From assembly GCA_028288365.1 (NCBI GenBank), contig JAQBNU010000068.1, forward strand, positions 36,264 through 100,263: a stretch of 64,000 nt of DNA, given 5' to 3'. Made by a program: the position numbers and the translations under genes. Of the stretch, positions 24,894 to 34,651 are shown in pieces. The stretch comes from Chitinophagaceae bacterium (GTDB lineage Bacteria; Bacteroidota; Bacteroidia; Cytophagales; Cytophagaceae). Below the pieces are notes generated by a model. That model ran no database searches, was not told where the DNA came from, and saw only the letters and a program-made list of their open reading frames with translations. The first letter of the stretch is position 1. Every line of letters starts with the position of its first letter.

Positions 24894-26267
24894 ATGAAAA
24901 AAGGATTCATTGTACTGGCGACGTTGTTACTAACGAGCTTTTTGTCAGTGAGCGGGGCTTCGGCCCAGACGACTACTCCATACACGTTGCAACAGTGTAT
25001 AGATTACGCGCTCCAGAATTATAATGATATTAAAAATGCACAGCTGGATATTCAATCATCCGAAGCGAGAGTGGGTGAAGTAAGGGGTGCCGGTTTACCG
25101 AAAGTTTCTGCGAAAGCTTCCGTTACCGATAACCCGGATTTGCCGCGTTCTTATTTTGATGGAGGCAACCCCTTCATTGCTCCTTACATACCGGGTGCGC
25201 AGGCGGGAACGGTGTATGCTTTCCCCAACACGTTCCAGGTTAGGTCTTCCGGTGATTTGTCTGCTACGATCTCTCAATTGATTTTCGATGGTTCTTACAT
25301 CATGGGATTGAAAGCATCTTCTGTTTACAAAGAGTTGGCTACTAAAAGTCTGACGCAAACCAAAATCAATGTAGTAGAAAATGTAACCAAAGCTTTTTAC
25401 CTGGTGCTGATCAACAATGAGCGTCTGGCTTTGCTCAACTCCAATGTGAATCGTATCGACAGCTTGTTGAAGAATACACGAGGATTACAGAAAGAAGGCT
25501 TTGCCGAACAACTGGATGCCGATCGTATAGAAGTAACCAGAAATAATTTGCTGGCGGAACTGACGAAATTCAATCAGCTGAATGAAGTGACAGAATTGTT
25601 GCTCAGGTATCAGATGGGAATGCCTTTGACGGATTCACTGACCTTAGTGGGTGATGTGAAAGACATACAGATTGAAGTCATTGATAAAAGTACAGTGGTC
25701 AATCCGAAAAACAGGATTGAATACAGTTTATTACAGACTCAACTGGAATTGCAACGTCTCGATTTGAAAAGCAACCAAGCGAAATTTCTTCCATCACTGT
25801 CAGGTTTTGCAACCGGTGGTTATAACCGTTCAGACAATAGTGTGCCCAAAGTATTATCCAATCAATGGTACAAGTATTCCATGTGGGGCTTGAACTTAAG
25901 CATTCCCCTCATTGACGGTGGAAGCAAAATATACAAAGTGAAGCAGTCGAAGTACGCGTATCAAAAAGCAGAAAACAACCTGAACTTCTTTGCGCAAACG
26001 GTAGACCTTCAAGCCAAGCAATCGATGGCCACGTTGAACAATGAAATTGAGAACCTGAAAATTCAAAGAAGAAATTTAGAGTTGGCTACTAAAGTGGTGA
26101 GAACGGCTAAGATCAAATACACTTCCGGTACGGCTTCCAACATAGAAGTCATCGAAGCGGAGAATGCGTTCAAAGAATCGCAAACGAATTTCTACAATGC
26201 TGTTTACAATACTTTATTAGCAAAAATAGGATACCAAAAATCAACAGGAACATTATATACAGAATAA
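24894..26267 (+). CDS. TolC-family outer membrane efflux channel
   Basis: The 457-residue protein has a signal peptide (cleavage near GASAQ) and the TolC repeat pattern: YTLQQCIDYALQNYNDIKN at the start of the mature part, a second repeat at RIEYSLLQTQLELQRLDLK, and long helices (TARGLQ-like KNTRGLQKEGFAEQLDADR). It forms the outer-membrane duct for the pump encoded downstream. It starts two bases after tetR, so the two are co-transcribed. Confidence 0.92.
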   Translation: MKKGFIVLATLLLTSFLSVSGASAQTTTPYTLQQCIDYALQNYNDIKNAQLDIQSSEARVGEVRGAGLPKVSAKASVTDNPDLPRSYFDGGNPFIAPYIPGAQAGTVYAFPNTFQVRSSGDLSATISQLIFDGSYIMGLKASSVYKELATKSLTQTKINVVENVTKAFYLVLINNERLALLNSNVNRIDSLLKNTRGLQKEGFAEQLDADRIEVTRNNLLAELTKFNQLNEVTELLLRYQMGMPLTDSLTLVGDVKDIQIEVIDKSTVVNPKNRIEYSLLQTQLELQRLDLKSNQAKFLPSLSGFATGGYNRSDNSVPKVLSNQWYKYSMWGLNLSIPLIDGGSKIYKVKQSKYAYQKAENNLNFFAQTVDLQAKQSMATLNNEIENLKIQRRNLELATKVVRTAKIKYTSGTASNIEVIEAENAFKESQTNFYNAVYNTLLAKIGYQKSTGTLYTE

Positions 26268-26281
26268 TAATTTTTACTCAT

Positions 26282-27397
26282 ATGAAAAAGATAAACCTAT
26301 TCATCCTCGCCGCCGCCGTTCTATTCTATGCATGTGCTGCTCCCGATAAAAAAGCAGAACTGGCTGAGTTAAGAAAGCAGCGTGAAGAGTTGAACACTCA
26401 GATCGCTAAGCTGGAAAAAGAATTGCCAAAAGATACCAGCAAAGAAGGTGCACAGAAAAAAGCCATCGTGATTGCTGCGGACATCGAACCGCAAACCTTC
26501 ATTCATTACCTGGAGATTCAGGGAAAGGTAGACTCTGATCAAAATGTAAGACTAAGTCCCAAGTCTGGCGGAGTTGTACAAGACGTATTTGTAGAACGTG
26601 GACAAACCGTGAGCAAAGGAACGTTATTGGCGCAGATCGATGCCTCAACAATTATTGCAGGGATTAATGAATTGAAAAAATCATTGGAACTCTCTAATGA
26701 CCTTTATGCGAAACAACAAAGATTATGGGATCAAAAAGTAGGTACAGAAGTACAGTATCTACAAGCAAAGAACCAGAAAGAAGCGTTGGAAAAGAAATTG
26801 TCTAGCATGAACGAGCAATATGAATTGACTCGTATCCGTGCACCCTTCAATGGATTGGTAGATGAGATTTATGTAAGAGTGGGTGAAGCCACTGCTCCGG
26901 GTGCTCCTGCATTTCGAATTGTCAACAACAGCAGCTTGAAAGCGGTGGCAGAAGTTCCGGAGTCTTATATCTCTACGATTCAAAAAGGAAATGCAGTGAC
27001 GTTGTTTTTCCCGGATGCGAAGAAAGAGATCCAATCTAAAATTCAAACGGCTGCTGATGTCATTGATCCGGTCAACCGTACATTCAAAATTGAAATGCCT
27101 TTGAATGGAGAAGCAAAATCATTGAAGACAAACATGATTGCAATCGTCAACATCAAAGACTATCAAAAAGAAAATGCCATCGTGGTGCCGATCAATGTCG
27201 TGCAACGTACCGAAAAAGGAGATTTTATCTACGTGGTAGAAAACAACAAAGCCGTCATGACACCTGTAGAATTAGGTCTTTCCTACAAATCTCAGGTAGA
27301 AGTATTGAGTGGATTGAAACAAGGTGATAAGATCATCACGGTGGGATACCAGGACGTAGTAGACGGTCAACCTGTGGTGTTGAAAACAAACTTATAA
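26282..27397 (+). CDS. RND efflux periplasmic adaptor, lipoprotein
   Basis: The 371-residue protein has a lipoprotein signal ending LFYACAAP, then a short coiled coil (residues 25-45), and the adaptor core: VFVERGQTVSKGTLLAQID in the lipoyl domain, IRAPFNGLVDEIYVRVGE, and beta-barrel and membrane-proximal segments at the C-terminus. It bridges the TolC channel and the RND pump. It follows the TolC gene by 14 bases and precedes the pump gene by 52. Confidence 0.93.
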   Translation: MKKINLFILAAAVLFYACAAPDKKAELAELRKQREELNTQIAKLEKELPKDTSKEGAQKKAIVIAADIEPQTFIHYLEIQGKVDSDQNVRLSPKSGGVVQDVFVERGQTVSKGTLLAQIDASTIIAGINELKKSLELSNDLYAKQQRLWDQKVGTEVQYLQAKNQKEALEKKLSSMNEQYELTRIRAPFNGLVDEIYVRVGEATAPGAPAFRIVNNSSLKAVAEVPESYISTIQKGNAVTLFFPDAKKEIQSKIQTAADVIDPVNRTFKIEMPLNGEAKSLKTNMIAIVNIKDYQKENAIVVPINVVQRTEKGDFIYVVENNKAVMTPVELGLSYKSQVEVLSGLKQGDKIITVGYQDVVDGQPVVLKTNL

Positions 27398-27449
27398 TCG
27401 TTCGATTATAACTGTTCTGTTCAACTCATGACTTTTAAACGATATTGAA

Positions 27450-30400
27450 ATGAAAGAATTTAAACTGACCAGCTGGTCTATTGATAATAAAACCAGCATA
27501 TACGTACTCACGGTAATCATTACCCTTGCCGGTTTGATGGCTTACGTCAACTTACCGAAGGAACAATTTCCGGAGATTGTATTTCCTCAAATGTATGTGA
27601 GTACTATTTATCCAGGTACTTCTCCGACTGACATGGAAAATCTTGTGACCAAGCAAATTGAGAAACAGGTAAAATCCATATCAGGTGTAAAAAAAGTAAC
27701 GAGTAATTCCGTACAGGATTTTTCCAGCATCATCGTCGAGTTCAATACCGATGTAGACGTAGCGGAAGCGAAAGTGAAAGTAAAGGATGCGGTAGACAAA
27801 GCAAAGAGCGATTTGCCGACGGATTTACCAGACGATCCGCAGGTGATTGAAATCGACGTGTCGCAAATTCCGATCATGTTTGTACACATCTCTGGTGATT
27901 ACGAATTGAGCAAACTGAAAAAGTATGCCGATGACATGCAGGACCGCATCGAAGCGTTGCCTGAGATTACACGTGTAGATTTAGTCGGTGCACCGGAACG
28001 TGAAATTCAAATCAACGTGGACCGCTACAAGATGGAGGCGGCGGGCATTACTTTGTCTGATGTAGAACGTGCCGTGAAGTATGAAAACATGACGGTCAGC
28101 GGAGGCTTGGTGAAAATGGATGAATTGAAAAGATCTGTTTCCATCAAAGGAGAGTTTACCTCTGTTGCTCCAATGAATGACATCGTGTTGAGATCATCCA
28201 CAGGCGCGAAGGTCTATTTGAAAGATATCTTGGAAGAAGGTGGCGTAAAAGATACTTATGCAGAGAAAGAAAGTTTCGCGCGTTTGAATAAGAAAAATGT
28301 AATCACATTGAACGTTATCAAACGCAGTGGAGAAAACCTGATCGGTGCATCCGATAAGATCATCGAACTGGTAGACGACATGAAAACCAATCATTATCCT
28401 GCCGGTTTGAACGTGACCATTACAGGTGATCAAAGTGACACGACGAGAACGACCGTAGACGATTTGATCAATACGATCATCATCGGATTTATTTTGGTGG
28501 TCATTATTTTGATGTTCTTCATGGGCGCTACCAACGCGATCTTCGTGGGGATGTCTGTGCCATTGTCGATGTTCATTGCCTTCTTGTTATTGCCTTCAAT
28601 CGGTTTTACCTTGAACATGATTGTGTTGTTTGCCTTCCTGCTTGCACTGGGTATTGTGGTGGATGATGCGATTGTGGTAGTGGAAAACACACACCGTATT
28701 TATGACAACGGAAAAGTGCCGATTGTGCAGGCTGCGAAATCAGCGGCGGGTGAAGTATTTCTCCCTGTATTTTCTGGTACGATGACAACGCTTGCTCCCT
28801 TTGTGCCTTTGGCCTTCTGGAGCGGTGTGATCGGGAAGTTCATGTTCTTCCTTCCCGTTACATTGATCATCACATTGACCGCTTCTTTGATTGTGGCTTA
28901 TATCATCAACCCGGTATTTGCTGTAGACTTCATGCAACCGCACGATGAGCATGGGCATAAAAAAATGTCTAAGGGAACGAAAATCACTCTGGTCATCATG
29001 GGAGCCATTGCTTTGTTGTTCTACATCAATGCTGCGGTTAGTGGTTCCTCCGGGGCATTTGGTATGGGGAATTTTGTCTTGTTGTTAGTTGGATTGTTTT
29101 TGCTGAACAAATATGTGTTGGAAAAAGTGATCAAAAGATTCCAGGATAAAACATGGCCGAGCTTTCAAAACATGTATGTGAACGTATTGGAATGGTGTTT
29201 GCAAAAATACAGACCGGTCTGGTTGATGATTGGTACGTTTTGTTTATTGATCTTCTCTTTTGTGTTGACAGGTATCGTACAACCGAAAGTCGTGTTCTTC
29301 CCAACAGCAGATCCTAACTTTGTGTACACGTACATTACATTACCCATTGGTACAGATCAGGTGTATACCGATTCGGTCACTTCTATTGTAGAGGATCGTG
29401 TAACGAAAGCAGTTTCAATAGACGGTAAACCTAATCCTGCGGTATCTTCCATCATCTCTAACGTAGCCGTGGGAGCCAGTGAAGACCAGGGTGATCTCAG
29501 TACGTCTCCGAATAAAGGGAAAGTAACGGTAGCCTTTGTGAAGTATGCCGATCGACACGGTATTTCTTCTGCACAGTATTTAGATAAAGTGAGAGCCGCG
29601 GTAAAAGATATTCCGGGTGTACAGATTTCTGTTGATCAGGAAAAAGGCGGACCTCCAACAGGTAAACCGGTGAACATAGAAATCGGTGGTGACGATTACA
29701 ATGAGCTGATTGCTGTTTCCGAACGCTTGAAAAAATTCATCGATTCGGTAGGCGTGAAAGGCATTGAAGAATTGAAATCAGACGTGTTGAAAAACAAACC
29801 GGAAGTGGTGATTGAAATCGATCGTCAACGTGCCAACGCAGAAGGGATCTCTACCGGTCAGGTAGGATCAGACATCCGTAGCGCCTTGTTTGGTAAAGAA
29901 GTCTCTAAATTCAGAGATGCCAACGATGAGTACGACATTGAATTGAGATACCGCTACGATCAAAGACATAACATCGATGATTTGCTCAATACTAAAATTA
30001 CGTTCCGTGACATGAACATGGGTGGTGTGGTTCGTCAGATTCCTTTGTCTTCTGTAGCGACGGTGAGATATGGAGATACCTTCGGAGGGATCAAACGTAA
30101 AAATCAAAAACGCGTGGTGACTTTATCTTCCAACGTGTTGAACGATTACAATGCCAACGACATCAACAATGCGATCAAACGTGCGCTGCCGGATTTCAAT
30201 CTTCCTTCCGGTGTCACGATTGACATGACGGGTGAACAGGAAGAGCAAGCGGAAACAGGCGCGTTCCTGGTGACTGCGCTGATGGTTTCTTTGGGATTGA
30301 TCTTCCTGATTCTGGTGACACAATTCAACTCGGTGAGTAAACCTGTCATCATCTTATCAGAAATTGTCTTCAGTATCATTGGTGTACTGCTTGGATTCTG

Positions 30401-30902
30401 TTTGACGGGCATGGCGATTTCCATCATCATGACAGGTATTGGTATCGTTGCACTCGCCGGTATTGTGGTGCGGAATGGTATTCTCTTGGTAGAGTTTATT
30501 GAGTATAGAGAAAAAGATGGAGTAGGCGTTTACGATGCGATACTGGAAGCCGGTCGTACCCGTATGACACCGGTATTGATGACGGCATCGGCCACGATGT
30601 TGGGTTTGATTCCTTTGGCCGTTGGCTTTAACATCAACTTTGTTAAACTATTTACACACCTTTCTCCGCACATTCACTTTGGTGGAGACAGTGGAGCCTT
30701 CTGGGGGCCGTTGGCATGGACGATGATCTTTGGTTTGTTCTTTGCTACTTTCCTGACCTTGGTGTTGGTACCTGTGATGTATTTGTTGGTACATAAATTG
30801 AAAGAGAAGTTGGGAATGAAAGTCAATGAAAATAAATCGGTCATGATTGCCGGAGTTAAGGAAAGTGGAAGTAAGGGTGGTTTGATCGATTCTAATTTAT
30901 AG
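27450..30902 (+). CDS. RND efflux pump, inner-membrane permease
   Basis: The 1150-residue protein is an RND permease with twelve membrane helices. TM4 reads LALGIVVDDAIVVVEN with the full Asp-Asp proton-relay pair; TM10 reads AGIVVRNGILLVEF, with Arg where AcrB has Lys940. It is about 100 residues longer than AcrB, with an extra hydrophobic stretch after residue 500 (ITLVIMGAIALLFYI, then FVLLLVGLFLLNKYV). The substrate is unknown. It belongs to a common Bacteroidota TetR-TolC-MFP-RND operon. Confidence 0.94.
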   Translation: MKEFKLTSWSIDNKTSIYVLTVIITLAGLMAYVNLPKEQFPEIVFPQMYVSTIYPGTSPTDMENLVTKQIEKQVKSISGVKKVTSNSVQDFSSIIVEFNTDVDVAEAKVKVKDAVDKAKSDLPTDLPDDPQVIEIDVSQIPIMFVHISGDYELSKLKKYADDMQDRIEALPEITRVDLVGAPEREIQINVDRYKMEAAGITLSDVERAVKYENMTVSGGLVKMDELKRSVSIKGEFTSVAPMNDIVLRSSTGAKVYLKDILEEGGVKDTYAEKESFARLNKKNVITLNVIKRSGENLIGASDKIIELVDDMKTNHYPAGLNVTITGDQSDTTRTTVDDLINTIIIGFILVVIILMFFMGATNAIFVGMSVPLSMFIAFLLLPSIGFTLNMIVLFAFLLALGIVVDDAIVVVENTHRIYDNGKVPIVQAAKSAAGEVFLPVFSGTMTTLAPFVPLAFWSGVIGKFMFFLPVTLIITLTASLIVAYIINPVFAVDFMQPHDEHGHKKMSKGTKITLVIMGAIALLFYINAAVSGSSGAFGMGNFVLLLVGLFLLNKYVLEKVIKRFQDKTWPSFQNMYVNVLEWCLQKYRPVWLMIGTFCLLIFSFVLTGIVQPKVVFFPTADPNFVYTYITLPIGTDQVYTDSVTSIVEDRVTKAVSIDGKPNPAVSSIISNVAVGASEDQGDLSTSPNKGKVTVAFVKYADRHGISSAQYLDKVRAAVKDIPGVQISVDQEKGGPPTGKPVNIEIGGDDYNELIAVSERLKKFIDSVGVKGIEELKSDVLKNKPEVVIEIDRQRANAEGISTGQVGSDIRSALFGKEVSKFRDANDEYDIELRYRYDQRHNIDDLLNTKITFRDMNMGGVVRQIPLSSVATVRYGDTFGGIKRKNQKRVVTLSSNVLNDYNANDINNAIKRALPDFNLPSGVTIDMTGEQEEQAETGAFLVTALMVSLGLIFLILVTQFNSVSKPVIILSEIVFSIIGVLLGFCLTGMAISIIMTGIGIVALAGIVVRNGILLVEFIEYREKDGVGVYDAILEAGRTRMTPVLMTASATMLGLIPLAVGFNINFVKLFTHLSPHIHFGGDSGAFWGPLAWTMIFGLFFATFLTLVLVPVMYLLVHKLKEKLGMKVNENKSVMIAGVKESGSKGGLIDSNL

Positions 30903-30910
30903 TTACAATT

Positions 30911-32170
30911 ATGCACGCTATGTCTGTACGGTTCATTGTTATTGGTGTTATCATTCTTACTTTCTTATTATTGGATTGGTATGTGTACCAGGGTGTGAAG
31001 GCCCTGGTACTGTCTTCTTCCGATGCAACAAGAAAATGGGTAGGGATTGCTTATTGGGGAGTGACGGTAGTATCCATGTTGATGTTACTTTCTTTCTTAC
31101 TCATTGGTCCGCAAAACCTGGGTACGACTGCACGATCCTTCATCATCATCTTTGTTTTCAGTAACCTGTTCTTCAAACTGACGTTTACGATTGTCCTTTT
31201 ATTGGAAGATATATCACGTTTGGTTCGCTGGTTGTATGCCTTAGTTGCTAATCCTGCACCATCGGGAGAAGGCACTGCGATACCGCGTTCACAATTCATT
31301 GCTGCACTTGGAATGACATTGGGAGCGATTCCATTTGTATCCATGGTGTATGGTGTGTTGGTCGGTGCGCACGATTACAAAGTGCGGAGAGTGAAAATTG
31401 CGTTGAAGAATCTTCCGAAATCTTTTGAAGGATTTAAGATCTTACAATTGTCAGACATACATTCCGGAAGTTTTACCAATCCGGCTTTGGTGCAAAAAGG
31501 AATAGACATGGCCATCGCGCAAAAAGCAGATGTGATCTTCTTTACCGGAGACCTGGTCAACAATGTAGCAGATGAAGTAGGAGAGTATCAAAAGATGTTT
31601 TCTAAGCTGACTGCGCCAATGGGTGTGTATTCTGTATTGGGCAATCACGATTACGGAGATTACGTGGAATGGCCCACAGCCAGCGCCAAGCGTGACAACC
31701 TGGATAAATTGATTGGCATTCACAAAAAGATGGGTTGGGATATTTTGATGAATGAACACCGCATTCTAAAAAGAGGAGAGGATAAAATTGCTGTATTAGG
31801 AATAGAAAACTGGGGAGCGAAAGGAAGATTTCCTAAGTATGGTAAAATGAAAGAAGCCGTAAAAGACCTTGAGCCAGTGTCTGTAAAATTATTATTGTCA
31901 CACGATCCGAGTCATTGGGATGCACAGGTGATTCCTGAGTATGGCGATGTAGATGTCATGTTTGCAGGCCATACACATGGCATGCAATTCGGAGTGGAAG
32001 TTGCCGGTATCAAATGGAGTCCGGTGAAGTACATGTACGAACAATGGGGAGGTTTATATCAAAAAGGAAAACAATACCTCTATGTGAACAGAGGCTTTGG
32101 TTACATAGGTTTTCCGGGACGTATCGGCATGCCGCCGGAGATTACGGTGGTAGAGTTGGTGAGAGGATAA
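30911..32170 (+). CDS. Membrane-anchored metallophosphoesterase
   Basis: The 419-residue protein has about four N-terminal membrane helices (residues 5-130) and a calcineurin-type domain with the complete metal-binding set: LSDIHSG, FTGDLVNN, GNHDYGDY, LSHDPSHWD and AGHTHGMQFG. YaeI-like relatives are phosphodiesterases or lipid pyrophosphatases. It begins 8 bases after the pump gene and so is the last gene of the efflux operon, which ends with a hairpin terminator at 32205-32239. Confidence 0.92.
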   Translation: MHAMSVRFIVIGVIILTFLLLDWYVYQGVKALVLSSSDATRKWVGIAYWGVTVVSMLMLLSFLLIGPQNLGTTARSFIIIFVFSNLFFKLTFTIVLLLEDISRLVRWLYALVANPAPSGEGTAIPRSQFIAALGMTLGAIPFVSMVYGVLVGAHDYKVRRVKIALKNLPKSFEGFKILQLSDIHSGSFTNPALVQKGIDMAIAQKADVIFFTGDLVNNVADEVGEYQKMFSKLTAPMGVYSVLGNHDYGDYVEWPTASAKRDNLDKLIGIHKKMGWDILMNEHRILKRGEDKIAVLGIENWGAKGRFPKYGKMKEAVKDLEPVSVKLLLSHDPSHWDAQVIPEYGDVDVMFAGHTHGMQFGVEVAGIKWSPVKYMYEQWGGLYQKGKQYLYVNRGFGYIGFPGRIGMPPEITVVELVRG

Positions 32171-32204
32171 GAGAGTAATCAGTGATCAGTTGTCAGTGAA
32201 CAGT

Positions 32205-32239
32205 AAAAGGGAATGGCGTTTTGAGCTTCATTCCCTTTT
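32205..32239 (+). terminator. Hairpin terminator of the TetR-efflux operon
   Basis: AAAAGGGAATG and CATTCCCTTTT form an 11-bp stem with a 13-base loop, followed by TTTAT. It lies 35 bases after the metallophosphoesterase stop. Confidence 0.85.
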
Positions 32240-32270
32240 TTATTTGTTCTGATTTTTATACGAACCCCCT

Positions 32271-32321
32271 GCTGGCGCAAGAATATTTCTTGTGCCTGTT
32301 ATGACATAGAGCATTTGCTCG
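32271..32321 (+). repeat. 51-base direct repeat, copy 1
   Basis: This copy differs from the one at 32523-32573 at two positions. It contains GCAAGAA-TAT-TTCTTGTGC-type dyad symmetry (one mismatch here) and ends in a word (ACATAGAGCATTTGCTCG) that recurs inverted at 32607-32624. Confidence 0.85.
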
Positions 32322-32413
32322 TGGCAATTTTTATACCTATTGGATTGTTTTTCACACAAACCTCTTTCTTTTCTTTTGCTCACCCAAAAGAAAAGAAATA
32401 AAAGAAAAGGGAG

Positions 32414-32506
32414 CCACGAAAACCAATTGATGAAAGCATTTGTGTATCGGCAAACTTCGTGCAGTTAATTCCTCTCAATGCTTTCATCAATTCGCTCTTT
32501 TCGTGG
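32414..32506. repeat. Long composite hairpin (9-bp plus 16-bp stems)
   Basis: CCACGAAAA pairs with TTTTCGTGG (32498-32506), and inside it AATTGATGAAAGCATT (32425-32440) pairs with AATGCTTTCATCAATT (32477-32492). The internal loops are 2 and 5 bases and the apical loop 36 bases. No coding frame crosses it. Confidence 0.8.
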
Positions 32507-32522
32507 ACGCCCAGCGCCCATC

Positions 32523-32573
32523 GCTGGCACAAGAATATTTCTTGTGCCTATTATGACATAGAGCATTTGCTCG
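32523..32573 (+). repeat. 51-base direct repeat, copy 2
   Basis: Matches copy 1 at 49 of 51 positions. GGCACAAGAA-TAT-TTCTTGTGCC is a perfect 10-bp inverted repeat inside it (from 32526). Confidence 0.85.
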
Positions 32574-32624
32574 GGGTTATAGTGACAGCAAAGTTGAATT
32601 CATTCCCGAGCAAATGCTCTATGT
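32556..32624. repeat. 20-bp inverted repeat with 29-base loop
   Basis: ACATAGAGCATTTGCTCGGG at 32556-32575 is followed at 32605-32624 by its exact reverse complement. The first arm is the tail of repeat copy 2. Confidence 0.85.
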
Positions 32625-32733
32625 GGTTTTAAGCACCAGCTAAAGCTGGCGCCAGCCGCTCTCCACTTCACATTCACAAACAAAAAATAAATCATATACT
32701 AATAAACCAAAATAGTCAAACAACACGACCTAG

Positions 32734-33120
32734 TCAATGCGTGCCTAATCTTGCTACGCATAACTCATACGCCATCTCACACAAGTCAGCTTTGATGTCT
32801 AATTGATAATCGAGTAATTGTAAATCTTTTGTTTCTTCGCTAGAAGCGGGTGGTGTAGCGGCTTGCAAACCTTCTGCATATTGGCGGAGCAGATCCTGAA
32901 ACCAATCCATTAAATCATCGGGTGAAGAGATGCCTTCAAAGGGTTCATTGTTTAAAAAAACATAATCACAATTTCCTTTTTCGTAAATGGCATAGAGCGG
33001 TCCGGAAAGCAGATCATTGATGGCTTCCAGGCTTTTCCATGTTTCCTGTATGCTGCTTGTCAATAATTTTGGACGATGAAAAGCATCCCAAAATAATTCC
33101 CTGAATCGTTCTAACGTCAT
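32734..33120 (-). CDS. Hypothetical soluble protein (128 aa)
   Basis: A helical, acidic protein of 128 residues without signal peptide or membrane segment. I recognise no family. It lies four bases after the GtrA-like gene on the same strand and so is probably co-translated with it. The C-terminus is Leu-rich and acidic (LLDYQLDIKADLCEMAYEL). Confidence 0.65.
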   Translation of the reverse strand: MTLERFRELFWDAFHRPKLLTSSIQETWKSLEAINDLLSGPLYAIYEKGNCDYVFLNNEPFEGISSPDDLMDWFQDLLRQYAEGLQAATPPASSEETKDLQLLDYQLDIKADLCEMAYELCVARLGTH

Positions 33121-33124
33121 GCGT

Positions 33125-33502
33125 TTATTGATTTTCAGGTCGTTTTAATAAAAAATGACTGAGTGTAAAATTTTGTGCCATGGTTACGGGTAAAGTCAGG
33201 TAACTCAAGATCGTTTCGTCGAAAGGAAGATAAGCACGGAATATTTTTAATAGAACCATACCCGTTACCATCGAGGAAAGATAAATGCTAAAGTAAACGA
33301 CCAGGTTGCGAATGCTTTTATGACTCTTGAATACAAAAACAGAATTGAGTATAAAAGAAAGAAATAAAGGAATGATATAAGAAGCAACATAAGATACCTG
33401 ATAGTGCCACTTAAAAACATTGTGAAAGAGATACATCAGCAACATCGAAAATAATGTTGAGATGACACCCACGATGGAAAACCCTGCTAGTTTTTTAAAC
33501 AT
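33125..33502 (-). CDS. GtrA-like membrane protein
   Basis: The 125-residue protein has four membrane helices and the GtrA pattern: FKKLAGFSIVGVISTLFSM at the N-terminus, SYIIPLFLSFILNSVFVFK after helix 2, and a last helix ending FLLKR. GtrA proteins help move undecaprenyl-linked sugars across the membrane or assist glycosylation. It is divergent from the polysaccharide locus, separated by 169 bases, so it may belong to the same process. Confidence 0.88.
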   Translation of the reverse strand: MFKKLAGFSIVGVISTLFSMLLMYLFHNVFKWHYQVSYVASYIIPLFLSFILNSVFVFKSHKSIRNLVVYFSIYLSSMVTGMVLLKIFRAYLPFDETILSYLTLPVTMAQNFTLSHFLLKRPENQ

Positions 33503-33671
33503 GTTTGAGAAATCATTAAACCAGCTCGTAAATTAAGTAAATAGTTTGAGAAACGCTTATCGTACCTCAACCACTTTTGGTCTTAAAACCCTTTTAAATC
33601 ATATTTTTGATGCTAATTTGTATTATATTAGATTTTCTAATGCATTAAAATTCGATTTATAAAACTCGGTA

Positions 33672-34643
33672 ATGAGTCAGGCAAAAAAGACAAAGATATT
33701 AGTGACTGGTGGTGCGGGCTTTATTGGCTCCAATTTAGTAGAGGCATTACTTCAAGACGAACGGGTAGAATTGGTAAGAGTATTGGATGATTTTTCAAAT
33801 GGTAAAAGAAAAAACCTGGTCCGTTGGGAAAAAGATTCGAGGCTTGAAATAGTAGAAGGCGATATCCGAGATTTTTCAATTTGCAAGCGTGCCAGTGAAG
33901 GGATTGATTTGATCTCTCACCAGGCGGCTTTAGGTTCTGTACCAAGATCAGTTAAAGATCCATTGACCACTCATGATGTAAACATCACAGGTACGGCTCA
34001 TGTGTTTACTGCTGCGAAAGAATCAGGTATCAAAAGAATCGTGTATGCATCGTCTTCTTCTGTGTATGGTGATAGCAAAACATTACCTAAAGAAGAAGAG
34101 CATAAAGGCAATTTATTATCTCCTTATGCTTTGTCTAAGTCAGTGGCGGAGCAATATGCCGCAGTGTATGCACGCAATTATGGCATGTCGTTTACCGGCC
34201 TGAGGTATTTTAATATCTTTGGTCCGAACCAGGATCCGGAAGGCCCTTATGCGGCAGTCATTCCTTTGTTCTTAAAAGCGATTGTAAATGGAGTACCTCC
34301 ACAGGTATTTGGAGATGGACAGCAAAGCAGAGATTTTACCTATGTGACCAATGCCGTGCAGGCCAATATAAAAGGATTGTTTGCACCGGACAGCGCTGCA
34401 GATGCTCAGGTATATAACATCGCTTGTGGGTATAGGACCACCGTCAATGAATTGTGGAAAGCTTTGCTTGAATTATCCGGTACATCCATGGATCCACTGT
34501 ACCTGCCGGTGCGACAAGGTGACATAGCGCATAGTTTGGCAGATATTTCAAAGGCAACGTCTGCATTAAACTTTCTGCCGGATACTTCTTTTCAAATTGG
34601 ATTGAAAAAAACATACGAATGGTTTGTAAACGAATACAAATAA
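33672..34643 (+). CDS. UDP-N-acetylglucosamine C4-epimerase-like (WbpP/TviC type)
   Basis: The 323-residue short-chain dehydrogenase has the NAD site TGGAGFIGSNLVEAL, the VYASSSSVYGDS strand, catalytic YALSK and the LRYFNIFGPNQDPEGPYAAV stretch (extended epimerase signature). These match WbpP-like epimerases that interconvert UDP-GlcNAc(A) and UDP-GalNAc(A). It opens the polysaccharide locus. The precise substrate is inferred from family likeness. Confidence 0.88.
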   Translation: MSQAKKTKILVTGGAGFIGSNLVEALLQDERVELVRVLDDFSNGKRKNLVRWEKDSRLEIVEGDIRDFSICKRASEGIDLISHQAALGSVPRSVKDPLTTHDVNITGTAHVFTAAKESGIKRIVYASSSSVYGDSKTLPKEEEHKGNLLSPYALSKSVAEQYAAVYARNYGMSFTGLRYFNIFGPNQDPEGPYAAVIPLFLKAIVNGVPPQVFGDGQQSRDFTYVTNAVQANIKGLFAPDSAADAQVYNIACGYRTTVNELWKALLELSGTSMDPLYLPVRQGDIAHSLADISKATSALNFLPDTSFQIGLKKTYEWFVNEYK

Positions 34644-34651
34644 GAACAAAC

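Larger units (their letters stand above)
32171..32733. other. 563-base gene-free stretch made of repeats and palindromes
   Basis: No open reading frame of note. The stretch holds a short TCAGTGATCAG-type repeat (32174-32204), a terminator, two copies of a 51-base repeat, an inverted TTCTTTTCTTTTG repeat (32366-32378 and 32385-32397), and two long hairpins (separate entries). A CCAGCT-AA-AGCTGG palindrome lies at 32635-32648. It could be a cluster of dispersed repeats or a structured RNA. Confidence 0.7.

Noticed and set aside
32171..32733. CRISPR array
   Set aside because: The repeats are few, long, palindromic and unevenly spaced, with no cas genes nearby.
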